A stretch of DNA of 27,392 bases from Alphaproteobacteria bacterium (GTDB lineage Bacteria > Pseudomonadota > Alphaproteobacteria > UBA6184): the NCBI GenBank assembly GCA_030433125.1, contig JAUIKZ010000006.1:1-27392 (forward strand), read 5' to 3'. The notes beneath the pieces are model-generated. The model did no database searches. It worked only from the letters and a program-made list of their open reading frames with translations, and was not told the DNA's origin. Positions 1 through 7,848 of this stretch are shown here, piece by piece. The position numbers and the translations under genes are program-made. Positions within the stretch are counted from its first letter, which is position 1, and every line of letters starts with the position of its first letter.

Positions 1-545
1 CAGTGCATAATCTTACCCAATTCAGAAGCCGCATGCACCATCACCAACACCCCACCAGGCTTAAGGCATTTGAACGCCTTTTTGACCCATGACTGTAGCG
101 ACGTGCCCCCCTCAAAATGCGCCGCATGTTTGGTGGCGTTAGGCGACGGGGTGTGTGCAGGCTGCGTATAATAAGGGGGGTTCATAAGAACCACGTCAAA
201 GGTGTTATGCTGTTCGGTTAAACTGATGCTTAACTCACCGTGGTGGATACTCATGTTGGATATAGCATTAGCCGCAATGTTGCGACATGCAAGATCTACA
301 AGAACTTCTTGTTTTTCAACCCCCACATACTGATGATGGGGAAAATGATGGTTCGTTGCAAAAAGCGCCGTACCCACCCCACAGCCCAGTTCAATTACAT
401 TGCCGGGCTGAGAGAGAGTTGGTACAAACGCTACCAACATAAGCGTGTCCAACCCAAAGCGATACCCTTCCTTCGGTTGATATATAGGTATTTGCTTATT
501 ATACAGATATGTTTTTTCTACCGATAGGGTGTTCAAATCAGACAT
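1..545 (-). CDS. TrmN6/YfiC-like tRNA adenine-N6 methyltransferase, 3' end cut by window edge
   Basis: SAM-dependent methyltransferase. The family methylates N6 of an adenine in tRNA (A37 of tRNA1-Val in the Escherichia coli member). The 181 visible codons begin MSDLNTLSVEKTY. A segment GYRFGLDTLML at residues 28-38 matches the family's 'GYRFSLDALLLA' type start. SAM-binding motif I, VIELGCGVGTA, lies at residues 50-60. The catalytic NPPYY motif, typical of N6-adenine methyltransferases, lies at residues 122-126, followed by a FKCLKPGGVLVMVHA strand. The start is the ATG at 545-543; there is no strong Shine-Dalgarno (SD) sequence before it. The C-terminal part lies beyond position 1. The gene diverges from fabD. 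The family assignment is firm; the exact tRNA target is inferred from family similarity. Confidence 0.85.
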   Translation of the reverse strand, partial: MSDLNTLSVEKTYLYNKQIPIYQPKEGYRFGLDTLMLVAFVPTLSQPGNVIELGCGVGTALFATNHHFPHHQYVGVEKQEVLVDLACRNIAANAISNMSIHHGELSISLTEQHNTFDVVLMNPPYYTQPAHTPSPNATKHAAHFEGGTSLQSWVKKAFKCLKPGGVLVMVHAASELGKIMH

Positions 546-838
546 GTTTTGCATACGCCTTACCCGTGCTAGCTCTATGCGAATGATGGAACCTGACGCG
601 AAAAGCGTGGGCGACTGCGTTGCCATATAACGTCTTCAGGTCGGATGCCATGAGCTAAATACCTTTCAATATTCTTTAGTAGGAAGCTTACACCATCCAC
701 AATTTATGTGCAATCTCGTGATGCAAAAAGAGATTGAGAGTGGCAAGCAGCACCTTTCTTCATATGCTGCCCCTGATCGTACTTGAGCTTCCCCTCGAAT
801 TTCAGTAGTTTAATGGTTAGCAAAAGGTTAATAAAAAA
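546..838. other. Divergent spacer with only short unassigned open frames
   Basis: This 293-base gap separates the methyltransferase from fabD. It contains only short open stretches in several frames. On the minus strand one reads VSFLLKNIERYLAHGIRPED and ends at a stop at about 582-584. On the plus strand another reads LQVGCHELNTFQYSLVGSL and ends at a TGA at about 784-786. None has a convincing start with an SD, and I recognise no family. It may be regulatory sequence or the decayed remains of a gene. No tRNA fold was found by eye. Confidence 0.4.
783..811 (+). promoter_or_regulatory. Weak candidate promoter for fabD-fabG
   Basis: TTGAGC at 783-788 and TAGTTT at 806-811 are 17 bases apart, about 28 bases before the fabD ATG. 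The -35 box matches consensus at 4 of 6 positions and the -10 box at 3 of 6. The location fits, but the match is poor. Confidence 0.25.
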
Positions 839-1801
839 ATGAAATTAGCATTTCTATTTCCTGGGCAAGGATCTCAAGCTGTGGGGATGGGGCTGTCGCT
901 TTATCAAAACAGTGCCAAATCACGTGATGTGTTTGAGGAGGTGAACGACACCCTCAGCCAAAAGCTGACGCACCTTATGTTTGAAGGCCCTGCCGAGGAA
1001 TTAAACAAAACAGAAAACACGCAGCCCGCGTTGATGGCGGTGAGTATGGCCTTATGGACACACCTTAAAGGGGCACTACCTTCCCTAAAAAGCGACGTGG
1101 CGTTTGCCGGTCACTCGTTGGGAGAATATAGCGCCCTAGGCGCGCTGGGTGCGCTGCCAATTTCTACCCTTGCCTCTTTGTTGCAAGCCCGTGGCCAGGC
1201 TATGCAAAAAGCTGTGCCATTGGGTGTTGGCGGTATGGCAGCTTTAATTGGTAGTGGTGGCATCGAACAGGCCGAGGCCTTGTGTGAGAGCTGTAGCACC
1301 ACCGAACAATATGTGGACGTGGCGAACGATAATAGTGCGCAGCAAGTGGTTATCAGTGGCCACAAAGAAGCGGTAGACCGGGCCATAAGCCAGGCCAAAG
1401 AATTTAATTTCGCCCGTGCGGTGGCACTCCCCGTAAGCGCACCGTTTCATAGCCAGCTTATGAAACCAGCCCAAGAAGAGATGCGTGACCTGATCATGCA
1501 AACGGATATTCCCACCACTCTTAGCGCCCCCATTTATGCCAATGTGACCGGCCTGGCCGAAACGAACGGTAGCCAAACAAAACAAAACCTTATCGAGCAG
1601 ATTCCTAGTCGTGTGCGGTGGCGCGAAACCATGCAAAACCTATACGAAACAGGCGTACGGCACTTTGTGGAAGTGGGCGTGGGCAATGTGCTGGCAAACC
1701 TTGTTAAGCGCAGCTTTAAGGATGTGACAACACAGACTATTCAAACCTTGGCGGATGTGGACGAATTTATTACAGGACTAGAAAAAGGAGATTTAGCATA
1801 A
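839..1801 (+). CDS. fabD: Malonyl-CoA:ACP transacylase FabD
   Basis: Transfers the malonyl group from malonyl-CoA to acyl carrier protein in the cytoplasm, supplying the extender unit for fatty acid synthesis. The 320 residues are a normal family length. Visible hallmarks are FLFPGQGSQ near residues 5-13, the nucleophile elbow GHSLGEYSA with Ser93, the substrate-carboxylate-binding Arg118 in QARGQAM, and the catalytic His204 in SAPFHSQLM. The ATG at 839 follows an A-rich stretch with AAGG about 12 bases upstream. The stop codon shares its last base with the fabG ATG (TAATG), so the two genes are likely translationally coupled. Confidence 0.97.
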   Translation: MKLAFLFPGQGSQAVGMGLSLYQNSAKSRDVFEEVNDTLSQKLTHLMFEGPAEELNKTENTQPALMAVSMALWTHLKGALPSLKSDVAFAGHSLGEYSALGALGALPISTLASLLQARGQAMQKAVPLGVGGMAALIGSGGIEQAEALCESCSTTEQYVDVANDNSAQQVVISGHKEAVDRAISQAKEFNFARAVALPVSAPFHSQLMKPAQEEMRDLIMQTDIPTTLSAPIYANVTGLAETNGSQTKQNLIEQIPSRVRWRETMQNLYETGVRHFVEVGVGNVLANLVKRSFKDVTTQTIQTLADVDEFITGLEKGDLA

Positions 1802-2538
1802 TGGAATCAACAGCAAGAAAAGCCCTTATTACGGGGGCCACAGGTGGGATTGGCGCGGAGATTGCCCACACCCTGCATGCCGCCGGGTATGAAGTGGTTT
1901 TAACGGGAACACGCCATGAGGCGCTTGAAAAAACCGCCAGCCAATGTGGTGATTCGGGGGTTTACATATTACCCTGCAATTTAGCAAATGGCGACGAAAC
2001 AAACACCTTGTTTGAGCGCGCCGAGGAGCTAGCCGGCGACATTGATGTAGTAGTGAACAATGCGGGCATGACGAAAGACGGCCTCATTATGCGCATGAAA
2101 GATGAAGCTTTTGAGCAGGTGCTTTACATTAACCTGATGGCGGCCTTTCGTATTAGCCGTAGCGCTGTAAGGGCCATGTTGCGCCGGCGCCATGGCCGCA
2201 TCATTAACATCGCCTCTGTGGTGGGGTGTACAGGTAACCCGGGCCAAAGCAACTATGTGGCCTCGAAAGCGGGGTTGATAGGTTTAACAAAATCATTGGC
2301 GCAGGAAGTGGCCGCCCGCAATATTACAGTTAATGCCATCGCGCCCGGATTTATTGAAACCCCTATGACCGCGAAACTAACCGACGCGCAAATTGAGGCA
2401 ATTCAAACCCGCATTCCCATGCAAACCTTGGGGCAACCAGAGGATATCGCCAACGCGGTGGCTTTTTTGGCGAGTGAGCAAGCAAAATATATCACCGGTC
2501 ATACCTTACACGTGAATGGCGGGTTATATATGACATAA
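1801..2538 (+). CDS. fabG: 3-oxoacyl-ACP reductase FabG
   Basis: NADPH-dependent reduction of 3-oxoacyl-ACP, the first reductive step of fatty acid elongation. It is a classical short-chain dehydrogenase of 245 residues. The cofactor motif TGATGGIG is at residues 11-18, NNAG at 86-89, Asn111, and the catalytic Ser139, Tyr152 and Lys156 in the pattern S...YVASK. The C-terminal end HVNGGLYMT is typical of FabG. It overlaps fabD by one base. In many proteobacteria acpP follows directly; here the operon stops after fabG and a convergent gene begins. Confidence 0.97.
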   Translation: MESTARKALITGATGGIGAEIAHTLHAAGYEVVLTGTRHEALEKTASQCGDSGVYILPCNLANGDETNTLFERAEELAGDIDVVVNNAGMTKDGLIMRMKDEAFEQVLYINLMAAFRISRSAVRAMLRRRHGRIINIASVVGCTGNPGQSNYVASKAGLIGLTKSLAQEVAARNITVNAIAPGFIETPMTAKLTDAQIEAIQTRIPMQTLGQPEDIANAVAFLASEQAKYITGHTLHVNGGLYMT

Positions 2539-2660
2539 CACCAGGCCGGATGGCTTGTCAGCGTATCGCCCGCCATCTTAAGCAAAAGGCATCCCCCCCT
2601 GTGTTGTAGCCGTGCAGCCCACAACCCATTGGAAAAAACAGGACGCTAGAAAAACACACC

Positions 2661-2692
2661 GGAGGAGGATTTAAAGCCTCCTTACTTTTTTT
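2661..2692 (+). terminator. Rho-independent terminator after fabG
   Basis: AGGAGG at 2663-2668 pairs with CCTCCT at 2677-2682 around an 8-base loop, followed by TAC and a run of seven T at 2686-2692. It sits between the convergent fabG and the 2691-4457 gene and overlaps the latter's stop codon. In the minus direction the stem is followed by a weaker T-rich stretch, so it may act both ways. A second hairpin without a T-run (GATGGC 2549-2554, GCCATC 2572-2577) lies just after fabG. Confidence 0.75.
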
Positions 2693-4457
2693 AGTGCGCA
2701 CGGGGTTTAAGGGTCTCACGCACAATACTAAGTGTTTGATCAATGCTGTCTTGTCTTGCCTTAAGGGACGCAGCTGTGGGACGTCCAGTCACAAAGTAAT
2801 AATAGTTGGTAGCTTCTGGTGATAGCTTTAGTCCATCTTTGTGGGCGTTGCGGAGGGCGGCAATAACAGCTTTATGCGCTGCCTCTTCATCACCCGTTTG
2901 TTCCAACGCATGGCGATATATAGCTTCTTTTTTAGCCACCATATCAAATTGCGTATTTAGCTCTTGCCAATAGGTGGTCACAAATTGCTCAATATTCACG
3001 TTTCCTTTTAAGTCAGAGCTCAGTTCTTTTTGCATTAAACTATTTAAGGCGCTGTCTTGCCAATAGCGGTTAAAGCTTGCCTTAAAAGCAGCTTCCTTCA
3101 TGTCAATGGCTCCCGCGATGAGCTCTTGCGTTAGTTGAGAAATGGGGTTTGTTGTAAATTCTAAAAACGAACGCAGTTTTTCACGCAGGAAGGGACTGTG
3201 CTCCCCAGGTGGCGACGCTTTGGAGTAAGCTTGTTCCAGCGCCTGATAAATATCCACCTGCTCAAGGGTGTATTCGCGATGGCTTGAATATAGTTTTGAT
3301 ACTGAACTCGGGATGTGCTGGTTTTTGATACCAGTTTGAGACGACTCGCCGGTGCTATCTAGGGCTGCGACAACAGGTTGAGATTGCATTTCAGCCGCCG
3401 GGCTTAGTGTGTTTTCCTCAACCTCTTCATAAAAGAAATCATCGAAAGGCACGTCATCATTGTTGTTGTCATGGTTTTCTATCATTCTGGCACTAGCGCT
3501 TTTGGACGCCATAGTTAAAGGCGATAATTGCTTCACTGAAAATGGAAGCTGTCTCACCGGCTGGAATGGTAAAGGCCCGCCGGGGGCATTAGGGCTAGGT
3601 GCTTTAGGTTGGGAAACGCTAGGGGCAGTCTGCTCCTCGTCCTCATCTCCTAAGGCAGCGTCGCTTTCTGTTTCTTTGCCGTCCTCTTCACTTTCATCTT
3701 CATTTTGCAAGCCCCGGATAGCCTGCATAAATTCTTGAATAGGCTGCTCCACGGATTCGCGGGCTTTAAGTGGGGCTGCTTTTTCTGTGCGCGGGTTAGT
3801 AATGTTTATAAAGTGATTTGGTTTGAAATCATGCGCCGTAAGCTGACGATAGTGTTTTTCATACAAGCTTTTAAGGGCTGCAGGCGCCTTACTCATATCG
3901 CGGGCATTTTCTAGAACCACTCTAAAGTCAGGCTCTTTGTTGTAGGCCTCTTTGTAAGCTAAACGATAAGCCTCGCGGGCGGCCTCTTCGCGCCATTCGT
4001 CGCGCAATAGTTCGATGTATTGTTGCATCACCTCTTCAAATTGATCTTCAACATCACCGGGTTCAACATGCATCCCCAGGGACTCAAGCATAAACTTGTG
4101 GTTTAACCCTTGGGCGGGCTTTGACTCTAACACCTCGTGCAGCACATTTTCACGAAACAAACCGTGCTCAAAAATGAGGCGTGTCATATAATTCAGCGGG
4201 TTGGGGTTGTCAGCAATGTGGTGGGCTAGATCATAAGTGGAGCGGTCCTTCAGGTTGGAGAACTTCTGAATAACAATACTCATGGCCTGAATAGCATCTT
4301 CGCGCTGAAACTGATATTTGTGCACACCCTTTATGGGGTAAGGGCTGGTGGCACGTGTCTGCGCAGGGGCTTGCTGGTTGGTAGGGCCGGCTGCAGCCGC
4401 TGCCGCAACGTTGCCTAGCCCCACCAATATACTTGTTGTTACTAGTAACTTTCTCAT
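2691..4457 (-). CDS. Exported charged protein of unknown function, 588 aa
   Basis: I do not recognise a family. The N-terminus MRKLLVTTSILVGLGNVAAA has the charged start, hydrophobic core and Ala-rich end of a Sec signal peptide, so the product is probably periplasmic or secreted. Two helix-rich halves (about residues 45-215 and 385-585) flank a low-complexity Glu/Asp- and Pro-rich middle (about 245-380). The halves may be related: each has an Asn-Pro-led helix (NPLNYMTRLIFEHG; NPISQLTQELIAGA) and later an Ala/Glu-rich helix (EEAAREAYRLAYKEAY; KKEAIYRHALEQTGDEEAAH). The ATG at 4457 follows a good SD, AGGAGAG. It lies 42 bases after the 398-codon upstream gene, with which it is probably co-transcribed. 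No catalytic motif is visible. Confidence 0.85.
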   Translation of the reverse strand: MRKLLVTTSILVGLGNVAAAAAAGPTNQQAPAQTRATSPYPIKGVHKYQFQREDAIQAMSIVIQKFSNLKDRSTYDLAHHIADNPNPLNYMTRLIFEHGLFRENVLHEVLESKPAQGLNHKFMLESLGMHVEPGDVEDQFEEVMQQYIELLRDEWREEAAREAYRLAYKEAYNKEPDFRVVLENARDMSKAPAALKSLYEKHYRQLTAHDFKPNHFINITNPRTEKAAPLKARESVEQPIQEFMQAIRGLQNEDESEEDGKETESDAALGDEDEEQTAPSVSQPKAPSPNAPGGPLPFQPVRQLPFSVKQLSPLTMASKSASARMIENHDNNNDDVPFDDFFYEEVEENTLSPAAEMQSQPVVAALDSTGESSQTGIKNQHIPSSVSKLYSSHREYTLEQVDIYQALEQAYSKASPPGEHSPFLREKLRSFLEFTTNPISQLTQELIAGAIDMKEAAFKASFNRYWQDSALNSLMQKELSSDLKGNVNIEQFVTTYWQELNTQFDMVAKKEAIYRHALEQTGDEEAAHKAVIAALRNAHKDGLKLSPEATNYYYFVTGRPTAASLKARQDSIDQTLSIVRETLKPRAH

Positions 4458-4499
4458 AACTCTCCTGTGTTATTTTGTTATTGGAAGGTTCCCTTTACT

Positions 4500-5684
4500 C
4501 TAAAAATCGATAAAATTGAATTCATCACTTTCATCTTCTTTCCGCTCTTCGATCTCGCGGTCTTTGCGAGGCGGCTCTGCGTCGGTTGGTTGTTGCGGTT
4601 GAAGAGGTTTGCTCAACCCAAATAAGGCACCCTGGTCGGTGGCAGCGTGGGCTTCACGTTCACCCTGCAGGCGTTGCAACAACTCTGCGTGCTTGCCGTC
4701 CCTTGCTAGCTCTTCATGTTGCGCTAAAATGTCTTGCTGAAAGTTTTTGATGTCTTGAATTTGTGCTTCAATACTTTGTAATCTTTCTTCCAGTTGGTTT
4801 TTATCTCCAAGTTTTTGACGCACTCTTTCGCGTAATTCGTCTGTCAGCTGCTCTACGTCTGCTTGCACAGCATTGGCTTGGCGATACATTTCTGCCTTAT
4901 CGGCATCAGCAGGGCGCTCTTGTGCAGCTACACGCCTTTGCAGCTCTACTAAGTTACGGAATTTGTCGGCCAACATAACGTCACCCTGCTCATGAGGCTT
5001 ATCGGCAAAAGCTGGAAGGGGGGCAGCAACGATAGTGAGTTGTGGGGAATTAGGTCCGTGCTCAAGCTCCTCCAACTCTTGCTCTTGTTCAAGAGTAAGG
5101 TGGTCAGATCGATATCTCTTGTGCAAGCTGAAGCGCCTTATAGATTTGGCTAGCCACTCTTCTGTTGCTTGGCTGCTAAACTCTGTGCCGATTCTCTTTT
5201 GGAGTTCATTTTGAATACTGTTTCGTAGGGCAGAGTCTATAGTCAGGTTGCCTTGGGTGTCTATCTTATCTTGTAGAAGTCCTATAATCTCTTTCGCCGC
5301 GCTCTCATATTTTCCGTTTTGTTTTAACGTGCTGGCCTGACGTTCCGCATCTTGGTAAGCCGCGCGGGCGTTGATGCGTATAAAGGGGTGAGAGCTATAC
5401 AGTAGGGTCCAATGGTCGTCCTCAAGTTGATCCGCAAAAGCTTCGTAAAGCATCAGGTATTCATTGTTCGTGTAGCGGATTTTAGAACCCACACCCGAAC
5501 GTGCTTCAATTCGTTCAGACTGTCCTTGTTGAGCAAGGTTGTTACGCTCTCGTTCAACAGGCCCTGTTTGCAGTAATTCGGGGGCGCTTAAAGATTTGTG
5601 AAGACGGTTCTCAGCCCCCCATGCCACACTTAAACTGCTGCTGGCCACTAAGGAAACGCCCAATAATATTGCTGTTTTACGCAT
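4500..5684 (-). CDS. Exported coiled-coil-rich protein of unknown function, 394 aa
   Basis: No family recognised. The signal peptide MRKTAILLGVSLVASSSLSVAWG is clear, so the product is likely exported. The mature part is rich in Gln, Glu and Arg. A helical region (about residues 70-185) is followed by a strongly predicted coiled coil (about 230-335, e.g. VEQLTDELRERVRQKLGDK) and an acidic tail ending ESDEFNFIDF. I start it at the ATG at 5684, because GGAG at 5691-5694 is well spaced for it; an in-frame TTG at 5696 would add four residues but would put the SD inside the gene. It is first in a two-gene unit with the 588-aa exported protein; the matching MRK signal peptides and composition suggest they act together, but this is inference. 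Confidence 0.82.
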   Translation of the reverse strand: MRKTAILLGVSLVASSSLSVAWGAENRLHKSLSAPELLQTGPVERERNNLAQQGQSERIEARSGVGSKIRYTNNEYLMLYEAFADQLEDDHWTLLYSSHPFIRINARAAYQDAERQASTLKQNGKYESAAKEIIGLLQDKIDTQGNLTIDSALRNSIQNELQKRIGTEFSSQATEEWLAKSIRRFSLHKRYRSDHLTLEQEQELEELEHGPNSPQLTIVAAPLPAFADKPHEQGDVMLADKFRNLVELQRRVAAQERPADADKAEMYRQANAVQADVEQLTDELRERVRQKLGDKNQLEERLQSIEAQIQDIKNFQQDILAQHEELARDGKHAELLQRLQGEREAHAATDQGALFGLSKPLQPQQPTDAEPPRKDREIEERKEDESDEFNFIDF

Positions 5685-5708
5685 AATAATCTCCAAAATA
5701 TTTGAGTC

Positions 5709-5714
5709 ATTGTA
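5709..5714 (-). promoter_or_regulatory. Candidate -10 box for the two exported-protein genes
   Basis: Read on the minus strand, TACAAT lies 24 bases before the chosen ATG at 5684 and just ahead of the GGAG ribosome-binding site. It matches the sigma-70 -10 consensus at 5 of 6 positions. I see no good -35 box at the right spacing; only AT-rich sequence is present. Confidence 0.3.
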
Positions 5715-5886
5715 GCCTGAAAAGGGTTAATAAATTGTTAGGCGCGGCCAAGTTTTATGGGGTGTGTCTCTGAAGGGGAACGAGGAGCGTCATTTGTTAA
5801 CTCTCTGTTAAGCAAATCCGCGCTACCCAGTGGTTGCAAAACAAGAGCAAAGCCCATATATTGATGAGAGTAACAAGGACATAATT

Positions 5887-6972
5887 ATGCGGACATTTTT
5901 TTCAACCAACCCGTGGGGCGGCAACAATGCCGGCGGGGATAATAATGGTGGCGGGCAAGGCCCCCAATTTGACCTGAATGCGTTTTTAAACAAATATTTG
6001 TTTAAGCGCGGGCGGCAAAATAATAATGGTGGCGGCGATGGTGGGGGTAGTGGTCACACCCCAAACCGCTTGCCATTGCTCATTTTTGTGTTGCCCGTTG
6101 TAATGGTAGCGGTGTGGCTCGCCTCAGGGTTTTATACTCTGCAACCAGCGGAGCAGGCTGTGGTGTTGCGGTTCGGTAAATATGTAGACACGAAAACCGA
6201 ACCAGGGTTGCATTATCATTTGCCGAGCCCGATTGAGGTGGTGATGAAAGGAAACACAAGTGAAAAAAGAGTATTAGAAATCCCCGAGGATAAAGAGACA
6301 TACTCCATTTTAACGGGGGATGAAAGCATTGCCATTGTAGGGTTTGCTGTAGAGTGGAACATCGCTAATTTAAAGGATTATATGCTTCAAGCGGTTAATC
6401 CAAGCTACATATTAAAAGAGTCAGCGGAAAGTGCGATGCGTGAGATCATTGGTCAAACCGGGCTTGATCGTATTGTGTCTAGCTCTGGCGTTAAGCAAAT
6501 TAGCAACAAAGTTAAACACTTGCTGCAAGAAACTGTTAATCGCTATAATCTAGGTATATTTGTGTCAAACATTAACTTGCGATACACTTTGCCTCCTAGT
6601 GAGGTAAGAGAGGCTTTTTCGGACGTGCAAAGTGCCCGAAACGAGAGAGAGCACCTCATCAACCAAGCTAAAGCGGTTCAAAATGACATTTTGCCGCGGG
6701 CAAGAGGTCGCGCCAAGGAGATTATTGCGCAAGCCGAGGCTTATGCTAACAAGCGCGTACTGGAAGCAGAGGGGCACAGCCAGCGCTTTATGCAGTTGCT
6801 AGCGGAAACCAAAAAAAGCCCGGAGGTAGAAGCCACAACCAAACGACGCTTATATTTTGAAACCATCGAGAAACTGCTAGAAGGTAAGCGTAAGGTGATT
6901 GTGGATAAAAACCTAAACGGTGGCGTGTTGCCGCATATGTCGTTAGATAAAATTATGGAAAAGGCACAATAG
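5887..6972 (+). CDS. hflK: HflK, membrane SPFH-domain subunit of the HflKC complex
   Basis: HflK and HflC form an inner-membrane assembly that surrounds and modulates the AAA protease FtsH. The protein has a Gly/Asn-rich cytoplasmic N-terminus with NPWGGNN (HflK-typical) to about residue 58. One membrane segment follows at about 62-82 (LPLLIFVLPVVMVAVWLA), then a periplasmic SPFH domain beginning TLQPAEQAVVLRFGKYV. A long Ala/Glu/Arg helix (RARGRAKEIIAQAEAYANKR) completes it. I choose the ATG at 5887 (361 aa) because AAGGA at 5875-5879 precedes it at 7 bases. A GTG at 5830 would add 19 residues, but they look unlike HflK. It is first in the operon with hflC and degP. Confidence 0.93.
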   Translation: MRTFFSTNPWGGNNAGGDNNGGGQGPQFDLNAFLNKYLFKRGRQNNNGGGDGGGSGHTPNRLPLLIFVLPVVMVAVWLASGFYTLQPAEQAVVLRFGKYVDTKTEPGLHYHLPSPIEVVMKGNTSEKRVLEIPEDKETYSILTGDESIAIVGFAVEWNIANLKDYMLQAVNPSYILKESAESAMREIIGQTGLDRIVSSSGVKQISNKVKHLLQETVNRYNLGIFVSNINLRYTLPPSEVREAFSDVQSARNEREHLINQAKAVQNDILPRARGRAKEIIAQAEAYANKRVLEAEGHSQRFMQLLAETKKSPEVEATTKRRLYFETIEKLLEGKRKVIVDKNLNGGVLPHMSLDKIMEKAQ

Positions 6973-6981
6973 GAGAGCACC

Positions 6982-7836
6982 ATGCAAAATAAATTAATCG
7001 GTTTTATAATATTTCTAGCCTTGGGTGCATTTGTGGGGGTGAACAGTTTGTTTGTTGTGCCGCAAACACAATATGCCATCAAACTGCGGTTAGGTGACCC
7101 AGTTGAAACATATACTGAGCCGGGGCTAAAATTCAAGGTGCCTTTTTTGGATGAGGTGCGTATTTTAGAAAAGCGTGCCATTAAAGTTTCTACTGACCAA
7201 GAAACGCTATTAACGGGGGATCAGAAATATATTCAAATCAAGGCTTATGTTGTATATAAAATTAGTGATCCCCTCAAGTTTTATAAAGCAGCCACGTCGT
7301 TACTTAGCATGCAACGAAAGCTTTTACCTATTACGCAAACGTCTATTCGTGGAGCTTTAGGCCAAATCCCCCTTATTAAGTTACTTTCCCCAGAGCGCGA
7401 CAATGTATTAAAAAACATCTTAGCTACTATGCGCAGTAAAAGTAATGAATATGGAATTGATATACTTGACATCCGCATTACCCATGCTGATTTACCAACA
7501 GCTAACGCTGACTCTATTTATCGTCGTATGCGAAGTGACAGGCAGGTAGAGGCAAAGCAGCTGCGAGCGGAGGGGGCGGAAGAAGCAACGGTTATTCGCT
7601 CTAGCGCCGAGAAGCAACGTGTGTCTATTATTGCAGAGGCCGAGCGCCAAGCGCAAATTTTGCGTGGTGAGGCGGATGCCAAAGCGGCTAAAATATATGC
7701 CGACGCTTTTGGGCAAGATAAAGATTTGTATGAGTATATTCGCGCCCTCGAGGCCTATGAAAAGGCGCTGCAAAATGAAAATACAACCCTTATGCTTTCA
7801 ACCAACAATAAGTTTTTTGGTGTGCTCAACAAATAA
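6982..7836 (+). CDS. hflC: HflC, membrane SPFH-domain subunit of the HflKC complex
   Basis: Partner of HflK in the FtsH-regulating complex. The 284 residues carry an N-terminal membrane anchor (about residues 5-24), then an SPFH domain (VVPQTQYAIKLRLGDPV; EPGLKFKVPFLDEVRILEKR). The family motif DIRITHADLP lies near residue 161, and a C-terminal Ala/Glu-rich helix (AERQAQILRGEADAKAAKIY) follows. GGAG lies 7 bases before the ATG and 9 bases separate it from the hflK stop. The order hflK-hflC-degP is common in Alphaproteobacteria. Confidence 0.95.
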   Translation: MQNKLIGFIIFLALGAFVGVNSLFVVPQTQYAIKLRLGDPVETYTEPGLKFKVPFLDEVRILEKRAIKVSTDQETLLTGDQKYIQIKAYVVYKISDPLKFYKAATSLLSMQRKLLPITQTSIRGALGQIPLIKLLSPERDNVLKNILATMRSKSNEYGIDILDIRITHADLPTANADSIYRRMRSDRQVEAKQLRAEGAEEATVIRSSAEKQRVSIIAEAERQAQILRGEADAKAAKIYADAFGQDKDLYEYIRALEAYEKALQNENTTLMLSTNNKFFGVLNK

Positions 7837-7848
7837 AGGACGAAGACA

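Noticed and set aside
5830..5886. GTG start giving HflK 19 extra residues
   Set aside because: The ATG at 5887 has AAGGA at good spacing and yields the HflK-typical NPWGG N-terminus; the extra residues resemble no HflK start.
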